Positions 8,414 to 17,649 of a stretch of DNA of 64,000 nt are shown here, in pieces. Every line of letters starts with the position of its first letter. The stretch's first letter is position 1. A program made the position numbers and the translations under genes. The notes beneath the pieces were generated by a model, which was not told the origin of the DNA, ran no database searches, and saw only the letters and a list, made by a program, of their open reading frames with translations. Origin of the DNA: Holdemania massiliensis (GTDB lineage Bacteria > Bacillota_I > Bacilli_A > Erysipelotrichales > Erysipelotrichaceae); assembly GCF_022440805.1 (NCBI RefSeq), contig NZ_JAKNTK010000001.1, positions 1,488,001-1,552,000 on the forward strand. The letters run 5' to 3'.

Positions 8414-8704
8414 ATGGAATCCCTGGATCTGAAAAATAAGCAGATTCAGCTCACTCTGATGCTGAAGCTGCAGCAGCTGCAGCGTGAACAGCTTCCCGGC
8501 CTAAACTATAAAAATCTTGAGGATGTCATGTTGAAGCTGGTGTGGAAACGAAATCACCCGAAGACTTTACATGAAGCTGTAAATGATATATTATCTTTAT
8601 CGGCAGATCAGATCGTCCGTTTTTTATCAAAACAGGCGATCATTGAAGGGTATCATCAAGAATTATCAGAGTTTAGCGATTTAATAGGAGGAAGAAACGT
8701 ATGA
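8414..8704 (+). CDS. comN: ComN-family post-transcriptional regulator
   Basis: A 96-residue, mainly helical protein matching the post-transcriptional regulator family (Bacillus YrzD/ComN). The central NYKNLEDVMLKLVW and NDILSLSADQIVRFLSKQAI segments are characteristic. In Bacillus, ComN controls comE mRNA and interacts with DivIVA; whether it does so here is unknown. It has GAAAGGGGAGAG as its ribosome site and overlaps secDF by four bases (ATGA), so the two are translationally coupled. Adjacency to spoVB and secDF matches Bacillus synteny. Confidence 0.8.
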   Translation: MESLDLKNKQIQLTLMLKLQQLQREQLPGLNYKNLEDVMLKLVWKRNHPKTLHEAVNDILSLSADQIVRFLSKQAIIEGYHQELSEFSDLIGGRNV

Positions 8705-10995
8705 AAAAGGGGACAAGAACAAGTCGTTTAACGGTCTTCATCGTGACTGTTGTTGCCATCTTTGCGATGATCGGCATCTTTGCGCAGGATGTTGCGAAGA
8801 ACACGACCTTGGGCCTGGATTTACAGGGCGGCTTTGAGATCGTCTATCAGATCAGTCCGCTGCAGGAAGGCAAAGACCTGCCGGCCATGTCGGCTGTGGC
8901 AGAAAGCGTCAGTAAGCGGATCAACGTCTTAGGCGTCAGTGAACCGCAGATTTTAATTGAAGGCAATGACCGCATCCGCGTGCAGCTAGCGGGGGTCAAG
9001 GATCAGGAGGAAGCCCGGCGGGTCATTTCCTCCACCGCAAACTTGACGTTCAGAGACGTCAACGACAATCTGCTTTCCGATGCGAGCATCATCAAAGAAG
9101 GCGGAGCTTCATTAGGGTATGAAAACGGTGCGCCCGTCGTCAGTCTGAAAATTGCCGATCAGGCCAAGTTCAGCGAAATCACACAGAAGGTTTCGGAAAT
9201 GGGGACAGGCAACAACATTATGATCGTCTGGCTGGATTATGAAGAAGGCGATTCGTATGTCAAGGAAGCCGCTGTGGCGCAGGCCGGCGGCGAAGCCAAA
9301 TATATCAGTGCCGCGCAGGTCAAATCGGCGATTTCCGGCGACTGCGTCATCAGCGGCGGCTTCACCGAGGGAGAAGCGCGTGAGCTGGCAGAACTGATTA
9401 ATTCCGGCAGTCTGCCGGTCAAAATGACGGAAATTTATTCCAACGTCGTCAGCGCGGATTACGGCATCGGCGCGTTTAACAAAACGGCAACCGCAGGCAT
9501 CGTCGGCGTGGCATTAGTCATGGTCTTCATGCTGGTGGTTTACCGGTTTGCAGGTTTGATTGCCGACATCATGCTGGCGCTGTATATCTTTGCGGTTTTC
9601 GCGATTTACGGCGGCATGGGCGGCGTCTTCACGCTGCCGGGTATTGCGGCGTTAGTTTTGGGCGTCGGCATGACGGTGGATGCGAATATTATTACGATGG
9701 AGCGGATTAAAGATGAACTGTACGCCGGACGTTCGGTTCAGAACGCGGTCAAAGAAGGCCAGTCAACGTCGTTTGCGACGATCTTTGACGCTCAGTTCAC
9801 TACGCTCTTAGCGGCTTTGATCATGTATATTTTCGGCACCGGCGCGGTCAAGGGCTTTGCGACGATGCTGATGGTCACCGTCTTCTGCACGATGGTGCTG
9901 AATGTCTATGTTTCCCGCTTCCTGATCAATCAGATCGTGAAGTCTGGTTTCCTGGATAACAAGAAAACATGGTTCGGCGTCAAGCAGTCCAACATTCCCA
10001 ACGTATCAAAGCGTCAGGAACAGTTCTATTTCGGTCCGTTTAAGAAAATTGATTTTGTCGGCAAGGCCAAATATTTCATTACCGCCAGCCTGATTATCTT
10101 AGCGGCGGCCATCGTCATGATCTGTGTCAACGGATTTGGCGGCAAGGGCGCGCTGAACCTGGGCATTGACTTCTCCAGCGGAACCAAAATTACCGTGACC
10201 TCCAATGAGGTCCTGAATACCAACGAAGTCCGCAGTGATTTTGAAGCGCTGGGCTATAAGCCAAGCCGCGTTCAGGCATCCGGTGATAAAGTCGTCTATG
10301 TGACCTTAAATCAGGCCTTGGAGCAGGATCAGCTGACGTCCATCAAGGAAACGCTGACGCAAAAATATGGAATTGAACCGAATGACAACGTCGTAACGCC
10401 GGTTGTCGGCCGCGAACTTGTAAAAAATGCAATTTCCCTGTCCTTGCTTGCCTGGGTGGTCATGCTGATTTACATCACGATTCGCTTTAAATGGGATTAT
10501 GCCGTCAGCTGCATCGTGGCGCTGATTCATGACGTAGCGATTGTTCTGGCCATCTTTGCGATCTTCCGCATGGAGATCAACATTGAACTGATCTCGGTTA
10601 TTCTGGCGATCATCGGTTATTCGATCAACAACTCCATCGTCGTCTTCGACCGCGTTCGGGAATCCGTGGCTGAAAGCCGCAAGCCGAAGTTAGTGAGCGA
10701 GGACTACAAGGCGATTGTCAACGATTCGCTGGATAAAACATTGGTGCGTTCGGTCTTCTCTTCAATCACAACCTTGTTGCCGATCATCGCGCTGCTTTTG
10801 ATGGGATCGGGTGCGATTGTAACCTTTAACTTCGCGATGTTTGTCGGCTTGATTGCCGGCACCTTCTCCTCGATCTTCATTGCTCCGCAGATGTGGTACT
10901 ATATCCGCACGCATGTCAAGCCGAAGGAAAAGAAAAAGAAAAAAGCCAAGAAAGAGAAACTTGACGAACTGACGATTCCGGGAATCAACGATTAA
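8701..10995 (+). CDS. secDF: SecDF fused protein-export membrane protein
   Basis: A 764-residue natural fusion of SecD and SecF, the proton-driven RND-type pair that pulls exported proteins out of SecYEG. TM1 spans about 10-28 and is followed by the SecD signature GLDLQGGFEIVYQI (about 38-51), a large outer domain and a five-helix bundle including the LVLGVGMTVDANI stretch. The SecF half starts near 440 with its own first helix, has the SecF-type GIDFSSGTKI, and ends with the NNSIVVFDRVRE helix. The C-terminus is a Lys-rich cytosolic tail. The fused form is common in Bacilli and relatives. Confidence 0.95.
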   Translation: MKKGTRTSRLTVFIVTVVAIFAMIGIFAQDVAKNTTLGLDLQGGFEIVYQISPLQEGKDLPAMSAVAESVSKRINVLGVSEPQILIEGNDRIRVQLAGVKDQEEARRVISSTANLTFRDVNDNLLSDASIIKEGGASLGYENGAPVVSLKIADQAKFSEITQKVSEMGTGNNIMIVWLDYEEGDSYVKEAAVAQAGGEAKYISAAQVKSAISGDCVISGGFTEGEARELAELINSGSLPVKMTEIYSNVVSADYGIGAFNKTATAGIVGVALVMVFMLVVYRFAGLIADIMLALYIFAVFAIYGGMGGVFTLPGIAALVLGVGMTVDANIITMERIKDELYAGRSVQNAVKEGQSTSFATIFDAQFTTLLAALIMYIFGTGAVKGFATMLMVTVFCTMVLNVYVSRFLINQIVKSGFLDNKKTWFGVKQSNIPNVSKRQEQFYFGPFKKIDFVGKAKYFITASLIILAAAIVMICVNGFGGKGALNLGIDFSSGTKITVTSNEVLNTNEVRSDFEALGYKPSRVQASGDKVVYVTLNQALEQDQLTSIKETLTQKYGIEPNDNVVTPVVGRELVKNAISLSLLAWVVMLIYITIRFKWDYAVSCIVALIHDVAIVLAIFAIFRMEINIELISVILAIIGYSINNSIVVFDRVRESVAESRKPKLVSEDYKAIVNDSLDKTLVRSVFSSITTLLPIIALLLMGSGAIVTFNFAMFVGLIAGTFSSIFIAPQMWYYIRTHVKPKEKKKKKAKKEKLDELTIPGIND

Positions 10996-11003
10996 GCTTC
11001 AAG

Positions 11004-11025
11004 AAGGCGGCGCAGGCCGCCTTTT
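11004..11025 (+). terminator. Rho-independent terminator after secDF
   Basis: AAGGCGGC/GCCGCCTT with a GCAG loop, followed by a short T run. Confidence 0.8.
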
Positions 11026-11068
11026 GTGCTTTAGTAAGAGCGCCTGCCCAGACAGGCAGAACGTTCTG

Positions 11069-11077
11069 TGATAGAAT
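11069..11077 (+). promoter_or_regulatory. Extended -10 promoter for recJ
   Basis: TGA-TAGAAT (TGn extension plus TAGAAT) lies 20 bases before the recJ start. Just upstream is the 12-bp palindrome CAGAACGTTCTG (11057-11068), which may be an operator; no good -35 is visible. Confidence 0.5.
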
Positions 11078-11096
11078 AAAACACAGGTGAAAAAAC

Positions 11097-12701
11097 ATGA
11101 AAATAGAACGAATGGAAACCCATGGTGAAGAAAAACGAATTCAGCAGGATTATGGCGTCAGTGAGCTGTGCGCCAAGGTGCTGGCCTGCCGCGGCTGTGA
11201 CGACGATCAGATTCGGCAGGTTTTAAATACGGATCTGACGCTGCATCCCTGTTCCAGTCCTGAACTCACGCAAATCTTAAAACGCTTGGATACGGCCCGT
11301 CAGCGCCATGAAAAAGTCTTGATTGCCGGCGATTACGATGCTGATGGCTTGTGCGCAACAGCGATTATGAAGGAAGCCTTGGATCGGGCGGGAATTGTCA
11401 ACGGCTTTTATATTCCGCATCGGCTGAATGAAGGCTATGGTTTATCTGCACAGACCGTGCAGCTGGCCAAGGAAAAAGGCTATTCCCTGATTCTGACCGT
11501 GGACAACGGCGTAGCGGCGCATGCGGCGTTAACGCTGGCGAAGCAGCTGGGCATTGAGGTCATCGTTACCGATCACCACGTGATCCAGCAGGAGCCTGAA
11601 TGTCTGACGCTGCTGCATCCGACGCAGATGGGCAAGCCCTGGCAGTATTGCTGCGGAGCGGGAATTGCCCTGCAGCTGTCGATGGCGATGACCGGAGCCC
11701 GCAAACGGCCGATCATGCTGGCGGCGATCGCTACGATTGCCGATATGATGCCGCTGTGGGAAGAAAACCGGATTCTGGTGCGGCTGGGTCTGAAATATCT
11801 CAATGAGCGACAGTTTACAGCGATTGAAGCACTGAATGAGAAGAAGTGCGAAGTGTGGACGGAAAAGGAAGTCGCTTATCAGATCGTCCCTAAGCTCAAT
11901 GCCGCCGGCCGGCTGGCGGAGCTGTGCAATATCAACAATATTGTGCGTTATCTGCTGCTTGAGGATCCGGGTCAGATTGAAGCGGCGGCGGTGCAGATCC
12001 GTCAGATCAATCAGAAGCGCCGGCAGATGAGCGATAAGATGACCAAGACGGCAATGGAGCGAATCCGCTCGGAAGACGCTTTTCATGTCATTGCCGACGA
12101 TCAGTTCCATGAGGGCATCGTCGGACTGGTCGCGGGCAGGATCATGAATGAAACCCATCGGCCGACACTGGTCTTGGCGCCCAGCACTCAGGGATACAAG
12201 GGCTCGGTGCGCAGCGTGCCGGGTTTGGATATTCAGAGCTTTTTTGAAGATCTGCGCGGCTATCTGATTCAGTTTGGCGGCCATGCCCAGGCCGCCGGGG
12301 TGGAATTGGCGGCGGATCAGCTGGAACCGCTGCGGCAGGCGATCCTGGCCAAGATGGAGACTTTGGCGATCCCGCTGGAAGAACCGGTGCTGCAGGTACT
12401 GCCGGTCAGCGCTCAGCAGATCAGTTTGACGGCGCTGCATGAGCTGGATCAGCTGGCGCCGTTTGGCCAGCAGTTTGAGCCGGTTACCTTTGAGGTCAGC
12501 GGCTTAACGATTCTGCAGTATGCCAAAATGAAGGAAATCTATCCGAAATGGCAGACGACCAACGGCTCCGATCTGATCGATGCGATCAGTTTCAATCGGG
12601 ATTTGGACAATCCGCATCCTGTCAGCTGGATCGGTCAGCTGCAGATCAATCGTTTCCGCGGTCGGGAAAAGTGTTCAATTCTTGTGGAAACTGTTGAATA
12701 A
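11097..12701 (+). CDS. recJ: Single-strand DNA-specific 5'-3' exonuclease RecJ
   Basis: A 534-residue DHH-family nuclease that degrades single-stranded DNA in recombination and mismatch repair. The metal-binding motifs DYDADG (near residue 80) and DHH (near 158) are intact, and the DHHA1 RNA/DNA-binding half carries the FGGHAQAAGVEL motif near 395-406. It is somewhat shorter than Enterobacterial RecJ and lacks the long C-terminal extension of Bacillus RecJ. The secDF-recJ-apt-rel order is the conserved Firmicutes arrangement. The Shine-Dalgarno is AGGTG, 9 bases upstream. Confidence 0.93.
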   Translation: MKIERMETHGEEKRIQQDYGVSELCAKVLACRGCDDDQIRQVLNTDLTLHPCSSPELTQILKRLDTARQRHEKVLIAGDYDADGLCATAIMKEALDRAGIVNGFYIPHRLNEGYGLSAQTVQLAKEKGYSLILTVDNGVAAHAALTLAKQLGIEVIVTDHHVIQQEPECLTLLHPTQMGKPWQYCCGAGIALQLSMAMTGARKRPIMLAAIATIADMMPLWEENRILVRLGLKYLNERQFTAIEALNEKKCEVWTEKEVAYQIVPKLNAAGRLAELCNINNIVRYLLLEDPGQIEAAAVQIRQINQKRRQMSDKMTKTAMERIRSEDAFHVIADDQFHEGIVGLVAGRIMNETHRPTLVLAPSTQGYKGSVRSVPGLDIQSFFEDLRGYLIQFGGHAQAAGVELAADQLEPLRQAILAKMETLAIPLEEPVLQVLPVSAQQISLTALHELDQLAPFGQQFEPVTFEVSGLTILQYAKMKEIYPKWQTTNGSDLIDAISFNRDLDNPHPVSWIGQLQINRFRGREKCSILVETVE

Positions 12702-12724
12702 ATAGATTCAATTTGTTAAAAATT

Positions 12725-12733
12725 TGTTATAAT
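12725..12733 (+). promoter_or_regulatory. Extended -10 promoter for apt
   Basis: TGT-TATAAT with a perfect hexamer and TGn extension ends 26 bases before the start codon. The -35 is weak (GATTCA). Confidence 0.65.
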
Positions 12734-12759
12734 AACGGTATTATAGGAGGCATCAATCC

Positions 12760-13275
12760 ATGGACTTCAAAAAATATATTGCATCAATTCCTGATTTTCC
12801 GCAGCCAGGCGTGCTGTTCCGCGACATTACACCGTTAATGCGTGATGGTGAAGCGTTCCACCAGGCGACAGCGGAAATTCAGAAGTTTGCCGAACAGGTT
12901 GGCGCGGAAGTGATCGCGGGTCCGGAATCCCGCGGATTTATCTTCGGTTGCCCGGTGGCTGCGAATCTGCATATCGGCTTTGTGCCGGTCCGCAAGCCGG
13001 GGAAGCTGCCGCGTGAAACGATCAGCTACCGCTACGATCTGGAATACGGATCCAATGAGCTGCACATGCATAAGGACGCCATCACACCGGGACAGAAGGT
13101 CCTGATCGTCGATGATCTTCTGGCTACTGGCGGCACCGTCCAGGCTACGATCAAAATGATTGAGGAGCTGGGCGGCGTGGTTGTCGGCTGCGCGTTTCTG
13201 ATTGAGCTGGAAGGCCTGAAAGGACGCGAAGCGCTGGACGGCTACGAAGTCTTTACGTTGATGTCCTACGAATAA
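12760..13275 (+). CDS. apt: Adenine phosphoribosyltransferase
   Basis: A 171-residue purine-salvage enzyme making AMP from adenine and PRPP in the cytosol. FPQPGVLFRDITPL at the N-terminus, the GPESRGFIFG loop and the PRPP-binding VLIVDDLLATGGT (about 110-122) are all present and intact. The length is normal. It has AGGAGG 8 bases upstream, its own extended -10 promoter and a strong terminator, and lies between recJ and rel as in Bacillus. Confidence 0.97.
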   Translation: MDFKKYIASIPDFPQPGVLFRDITPLMRDGEAFHQATAEIQKFAEQVGAEVIAGPESRGFIFGCPVAANLHIGFVPVRKPGKLPRETISYRYDLEYGSNELHMHKDAITPGQKVLIVDDLLATGGTVQATIKMIEELGGVVVGCAFLIELEGLKGREALDGYEVFTLMSYE

Positions 13276-13276
13276 G

Positions 13277-13302
13277 CCGAAGAGGATTCTCTTCGGTTTT
13301 TC
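13277..13302 (+). terminator. Rho-independent terminator after apt
   Basis: CCGAAGAG/CTCTTCGG 8-bp stem, GATT loop and five Ts. Confidence 0.9.
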
Positions 13303-13323
13303 TCAAAAAGGGGGGATAGGGTT

Positions 13324-15525
13324 GTGAATAAAGGGAATACGGAAATCACGCTGGAGGCGCTGATGCGTGAGGTCAAAACATATATTCAGGAGCCGGAAAG
13401 CCTGGCATTGATTGAGAAGGCCTACCGCTATGCTCAGTCGCATCATGAGGGACAGCTGCGCCGCAGCGGCGAGCCGTATATGATTCACGCCGCGCAGGTC
13501 GGTTATATTCTGGCGACGATGAAGGTGGGGCCGCGGACGATCTGCGCCGGACTGATGCACGATGTGCTTGAGGACTGCGGCGTGGCGCCGGAACAGATGA
13601 GTGCTGACTTTGATGAGGAAATTACGATGCTGGTGGAAGGGGTCACCAAGATCGGAAAACTGAAATTCAAAGATGAAAAGGAATATCAGGCAGCCAATCA
13701 CCGTAAGATCTTTATTGCGATGGCCAATGATATCCGCGTGATTGTCATCAAGCTTGTCGACCGGCTGCATAATATGCGTACGCTGGAATACATGCCGCCG
13801 GAAAAACAGAAGAAGATCGCGGCGGAAACACTGCAGGTGTATGCTCCGATCGCGCACCGCTTGGGTATCAGTGAAATTAAAAATGAATTGGAAGACCTCA
13901 GTTTCTATTATCTGGATCGCGAAAAGTATTACGAGATCGCCCATCTGGTCGAAGAGAAAAAGGCGATGCGCGATGAACAGGTCAAGCATATGATCCGCGA
14001 CATTTCCCAAATGCTGCAGGAGAAGCAGATTGAGTTCCGGATTTTTGGCCGCAGCAAGCATCTTTACAGCATCTACAAAAAGATGAAGACCAAAAATAAA
14101 CGCTTTGAGGAAATTCTGGATCTGTTGGCGATCCGGATCGTCACAAAGACCAAGCTCAACTGTTATGAGATTCTCGGCTATATCCACGCGGCGTATCGCC
14201 CGATTCCCGGTCGTCTGAAAGACTATATCGCCGTTCCGAAATCCAACATGTACCAGTCGCTGCACACCACGATTGTGGGCGATGAGGGGCGGATTTTTGA
14301 AATCCAGATCCGCACTGAGGAAATGGACAGCATCGCGGAAATGGGCATCGCTGCCCATTGGCGGTACAAGGAAGGCACAAAGTATGATCCGCATAAGGAA
14401 CAGCGGGAAATTGAACAGAAGCTGTCGTGGTTCCGCGATCTGTCTGCGCTCACCGGCGATCTGTTAAGCGATGATCCCAACGAATACATGGATACCCTGC
14501 AGAAGGATATCTTTGAAGCCAATGTCTATGTCATGACGCCGAAAGGTCGGGTCATTGAGCTGCCCAACGGCTCAACTCCGATTGACTTTGCCTATCGCGT
14601 GCATACCGAAGTTGGCCATTCCACAGTCGGTGCGATGGTCAACGAAACGCTCGTACCGCTCAACACGCCGTTAAAGACCGGCGATGTCGTGCAGATCAAG
14701 ACGTCCAAGCAGTCAGCCGGACCGAGTGAGGACTGGCTGAAATTTGTCAAAACCAACCATGCGAAGAATAAGATCCGCGGTTTTCTGCAGAAGAAAGAAG
14801 TGGAAAAGAAAGCGGAATATGTCGAACGCGGCGAACAGATTATCCGGGATGAGCTGAAAAAACGCGGCTATCCGGAGAAGGATTATTTTGAACGCAAGAA
14901 AATCGATGCGGTCCTGCCGGTTTTCCAAGTCAGTTCGTATACCGATCTGATGTATGGGATTGCGGTGAAGTCAATCTCAGTCATCAGCGTGATTGAGAAG
15001 CTGACCAATCAGAAAAAACCGATTATTTTGGATAATGAAACGGTCAGCCGATCGTTTGCGCCGGCCCGCAAAGCGCCGAGCAAATCAGGGATTATCGTGC
15101 CGGGCATTGAATCGATGATGATTTCGCTGGCCGGCTGCTGCAGTCCGATTCCGGGAGATGAAATTGTTGGGTATATTTCCAAAGGCAACGGCGTCAAGGT
15201 TCACCGCCGCGACTGTCCCAATGTCGCTCATGAGAAATCACGGCTGATCGACGTGGAGTGGGACGACCGCCGTGAACCGCGCAAATATGAAGCGACAATT
15301 CAGATTTACAGTCATGACCGCAATTTCCTGCTGACTGATCTCATGACTGTGATCTCCCAATGCAAAGCTTCGCTGCAGAACATTAATTCTTCAGTCAATC
15401 AGGAAGAATTAACGGTATCGACAAAAATTATGCTGCTGGTTGATGATTATGATCATTTAAAAACACTGATTGCGAATCTGAAAAAGGTGAACAGTGTAGT
15501 CAGTGTTGAACGTGTTATTCAGTAA
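13324..15525 (+). CDS. rel: Bifunctional (p)ppGpp synthetase/hydrolase
   Basis: A 733-residue long RSH protein that makes and degrades the stringent-response alarmone. Domains in order: HD hydrolase (about 40-150, with SHHEGQLRRSGEPYMIHA and LMHDVLEDCG), synthetase (about 220-330, with IFGRSKHLYSIYKKM), TGS (about 395-455, with VYVMTPKGRVIELPNGSTP), a Zn-finger/helical region with the AGCCSPIPGDEI Cys pair, and a C-terminal ACT domain (about 655-730). Both catalytic halves look intact. The GTG start is preceded by AAGGGGGGAT, and upstream in-frame alternatives are not supported. Confidence 0.95.
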   Translation: MNKGNTEITLEALMREVKTYIQEPESLALIEKAYRYAQSHHEGQLRRSGEPYMIHAAQVGYILATMKVGPRTICAGLMHDVLEDCGVAPEQMSADFDEEITMLVEGVTKIGKLKFKDEKEYQAANHRKIFIAMANDIRVIVIKLVDRLHNMRTLEYMPPEKQKKIAAETLQVYAPIAHRLGISEIKNELEDLSFYYLDREKYYEIAHLVEEKKAMRDEQVKHMIRDISQMLQEKQIEFRIFGRSKHLYSIYKKMKTKNKRFEEILDLLAIRIVTKTKLNCYEILGYIHAAYRPIPGRLKDYIAVPKSNMYQSLHTTIVGDEGRIFEIQIRTEEMDSIAEMGIAAHWRYKEGTKYDPHKEQREIEQKLSWFRDLSALTGDLLSDDPNEYMDTLQKDIFEANVYVMTPKGRVIELPNGSTPIDFAYRVHTEVGHSTVGAMVNETLVPLNTPLKTGDVVQIKTSKQSAGPSEDWLKFVKTNHAKNKIRGFLQKKEVEKKAEYVERGEQIIRDELKKRGYPEKDYFERKKIDAVLPVFQVSSYTDLMYGIAVKSISVISVIEKLTNQKKPIILDNETVSRSFAPARKAPSKSGIIVPGIESMMISLAGCCSPIPGDEIVGYISKGNGVKVHRRDCPNVAHEKSRLIDVEWDDRREPRKYEATIQIYSHDRNFLLTDLMTVISQCKASLQNINSSVNQEELTVSTKIMLLVDDYDHLKTLIANLKKVNSVVSVERVIQ

Positions 15526-15540
15526 AGGAGGAGTTCATGC

Positions 15541-16608
15541 ATGAAACTCAGTACAAAATGCCTGTTGACAACTCTGGGCGCTGCGGCGGCAGCCGGGACG
15601 GCCTTTGCCGTGCAGCGCGGTGCGAATCAGCGCCGTCAGCAGCTGAATTCAGAAACCGGTATGGAATTGAAGGAATACCGGATGATCAACGGCATTCAGC
15701 AATATCTGGTGCATCGCACGGAAAATGACGAGCTGCCTGTGCTGCTGGTTCTGCATGGCGGACCAGGCGAATCGGCGATCCCGACGCGCTATCTGGCTCA
15801 GCGGGACTGGGAGAAATATTTTACCGTTGTCAACTGGGATCAGCGGCTGTGCGGCAAGACCTTGCAGATCAACGCTGACAAGCAGACCGAGCTGGCTGCA
15901 ACTGTAACTTTGGAGCAGCTGATTGAGGATACCCGTGAAATCTGCGATTATCTGCGCGCCAAGTATTATCAGGATAAAATTTTCATTTTGGGCCATTCCT
16001 GGGGCAGCGTTTTAGGTTCGATGTTTGCCCGTCAATATCCGGATCGGGTCAGAGCGTATGTCGGCGTCGGTCAGGTGGTCAATATGCGGCGCAATGAAGA
16101 ACTGGGATATCAGAAGGTTCTGCAGAAAGCCCGGATCGCAGGGGCGGATCATGATGTCCAGACGCTGCTGGCCTTGACCCCATATCCTACGGCAGAGTTC
16201 GGTCAGGAAATGATGGATAAAATGATGACAGTGCGCCGCCTGCAGCGCAAGTATTGCTTAGCCTCACCGATTACACTGAAGGATTTGTGGCAGATGGCGA
16301 CGACCCCGGATGTCAGTTTGAATGAGCTTCCGGTCTATTTTAAAATGGATTTTCAAATCCAGCTGCCGTTATTAAAAGAGCTAATGGATTTTAATCTGGA
16401 AGCTTTGGACAGCCATTACGCAGTACCGGTGTATTATCTGTTGGGAGATCACGACTGGCAGACGCCGTATCCGATCGCCGAAGAGTATTTTGCGAAAATT
16501 GAAGCGGTTCGCAAGCAGCTGATGTTAATTCCTAACGCCGGTCATAATACGATGATCGATCAGCCGGAATATTTCCTCAATGCACTGCGAATGGTTTTAT
16601 TAGCATAA
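15541..16608 (+). CDS. Alpha/beta hydrolase, proline iminopeptidase-like
   Basis: A 355-residue alpha/beta-hydrolase. HGGPGESAIP (about residue 72-81) is the oxyanion-hole motif of the proline iminopeptidase group, and GHSWGS carries the nucleophile serine (about 158). The D of LLGDHDW and H of NAGHNTM complete the triad. The first 23 residues are a hydrophobic segment after a Lys (LTTLGAAAAAGTAFAV), suggesting a membrane anchor or signal peptide without a clear cleavage site. The start is the ATG after AAAGGAGGAGTTC; an overlapping ATG four bases earlier is out of frame. It follows rel by 15 bases, so may be co-transcribed. The substrate is unknown. Confidence 0.83.
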   Translation: MKLSTKCLLTTLGAAAAAGTAFAVQRGANQRRQQLNSETGMELKEYRMINGIQQYLVHRTENDELPVLLVLHGGPGESAIPTRYLAQRDWEKYFTVVNWDQRLCGKTLQINADKQTELAATVTLEQLIEDTREICDYLRAKYYQDKIFILGHSWGSVLGSMFARQYPDRVRAYVGVGQVVNMRRNEELGYQKVLQKARIAGADHDVQTLLALTPYPTAEFGQEMMDKMMTVRRLQRKYCLASPITLKDLWQMATTPDVSLNELPVYFKMDFQIQLPLLKELMDFNLEALDSHYAVPVYYLLGDHDWQTPYPIAEEYFAKIEAVRKQLMLIPNAGHNTMIDQPEYFLNALRMVLLA

Positions 16609-16623
16609 CGATGTTGAAAACTG

Positions 16624-16670
16624 CGGGGAAAGATCTTTGCCGTATCCGGTGAAGGCCTCTTTCCCCGTTT
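16624..16670 (+). terminator. Terminator after the rel/hydrolase transcript
   Basis: A 10-bp stem CGGGGAAAGA/TCTTTCCCCG closing a 24-base loop with internal pairing, followed by TTTAT. Confidence 0.75.
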
Positions 16671-16759
16671 ATCTTCCAGGTGGGATATGAATTTTTTTCA
16701 TTTCTTTGCATTTAGGACTCGATTTTTTGAAAAGAATTATGTATAATAGATAAGCATAC

Positions 16760-16848
16760 GGAGAAATACCCAAGTGGCCGAAGGGACCAGTTTCGAAAAC
16801 TGGCAGAGGTGAAAGCCTGCGGGGGTTCGACTCCCTCTTTCTCCGCCA
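16760..16848 (+). tRNA. tRNA-Ser (anticodon CGA)
   Basis: A class II tRNA with acceptor stem GGAGAAA/TTTCTCC, G discriminator and encoded CCA end. The anticodon stem CCAGT/ACTGG holds the loop TTCGAAA, giving anticodon CGA (16794-16796) for codon UCG. There is a long variable arm typical of tRNA-Ser and a T-loop GGTTCGACTC. A TATAAT (16742-16747) lies 12 bases upstream as the probable -10, and a terminator follows immediately, so it is a single-gene transcript. Confidence 0.96.
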
Positions 16849-16857
16849 TAAGCAGTT

Positions 16858-16882
16858 AAAGCCCTTAGCAAAGGGCTTTTTT
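16858..16882 (+). terminator. Terminator after tRNA-Ser
   Basis: AAAGCCCTT/AAGGGCTTT 9-bp stem with AGCA loop, then Ts. Confidence 0.92.
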
Positions 16883-16889
16883 CGTGTTT

Positions 16890-16910
16890 TGGTCGAGAAA
16901 GAGGGGGTCG
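16890..16910 (-). repeat. Inverted near-copy of the tRNA-Ser 3' end
   Basis: The reverse complement of these 21 bases matches the tRNA-Ser 3' terminus (16828-16848, T-loop to CCA) at 18 of 21 positions by eye. It lies 41 bases beyond the tRNA, in inverted orientation, with the tRNA terminator in between. The rest of 16911-17049 has a short GCGCAG/CTGCGC hairpin and no gene. Confidence 0.6.
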
Positions 16911-17049
16911 GCGCAGCACTTCTGCGCAAACTCAATTCTAATTTTGAGCGTGAATAGGAGAACGCTGTTTTCTGAGGCTTTCTTTCCTCGTGAGCTTTCT
17001 TCGACTTCTTGAAAAAGAAAAAGCCGCAGCGCGGCAAATGTCAGAACGT

Positions 17050-17424
17050 TTACAGAACCTCGTAGAAGATCGTCAGTAAAATGCTGAGTGCCAAAAGCAG
17101 GACAGCCAATTTTAAAACGAAATGTGAGCTTGTTCCCCGCCGTTCTTTTTGTTTTTGAACATAATCGAAATACCGCTGGGATCCGGTTGGCTGCGAATGG
17201 CGCGACAACAGGTTCTTCGCTGACGAAAACGAATACGACAGAAAGTCAAAATATCCGCCGTGGATCAAGAATTCCAGCAGTCCCACTACGATGAAGACCA
17301 GACTGAGGATCGACAGAACGTCGATAAAGGTCAGCAGCGGATTGTTGGAAAAGAGCGCGCATCCGGCGCTGAACACGATCGCTGCGATCATGCAGATCAA
17401 GTACGGTTTAAGATTTTTTTTCAT
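17050..17424 (-). CDS. DUF3899 domain membrane protein
   Basis: A 124-residue protein with two N-terminal membrane helices (about 7-25 and 31-53), the family-typical GGYFDFLSYSF segment after them, a charged central loop with YFDYVQKQKERR and a C-terminal helix (about 102-122). It fits the DUF3899 family of Firmicutes, whose function is not known. GAGGT lies upstream of the ATG on the minus strand. It is divergent from the V-ATPase operon. Confidence 0.75.
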   Translation of the reverse strand: MKKNLKPYLICMIAAIVFSAGCALFSNNPLLTFIDVLSILSLVFIVVGLLEFLIHGGYFDFLSYSFSSAKNLLSRHSQPTGSQRYFDYVQKQKERRGTSSHFVLKLAVLLLALSILLTIFYEVL

Positions 17425-17582
17425 AGGTTACCTCGCTGTGTATTATATCAAATCCTGTTGGGAAGACGAAACTAATTTCACAAAATTGTCATATTTCATT
17501 TCACTTTTTAAGAATATCATTCTCAATATTGGTGCTATTTTAACTCAATGCAGTAAAATTTAAAGATTCAAATTTTCCATGA

Positions 17583-17611
17583 TTGAAAATTGATTTTGAA
17601 AGGAATATACT
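17583..17611 (+). promoter_or_regulatory. Promoter of the V-type ATPase operon
   Basis: TTGAAA (17583-17588), 17-bp spacer and TATACT (17606-17611). It places the transcript start near 17618, downstream of the possible ATG at 17614, which supports the ATG at 17650 as the real first start. Confidence 0.75.
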
Positions 17612-17649
17612 AAATGGCGTGCTTTAGAATAGGGAGGGGAGGTCTTGCT

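Noticed and set aside
11057..11068. CAGAACGTTCTG as a LexA box before recJ
   Set aside because: The Gram-positive LexA site needs GAAC-N4-GTTC; here the halves touch. It is noted only as a palindrome near the promoter.
16669..17037. 122-residue open frame antisense to tRNA-Ser
   Set aside because: It runs through the tRNA and terminators in reverse, with low-complexity ends and no ribosome site: a familiar annotation artefact.
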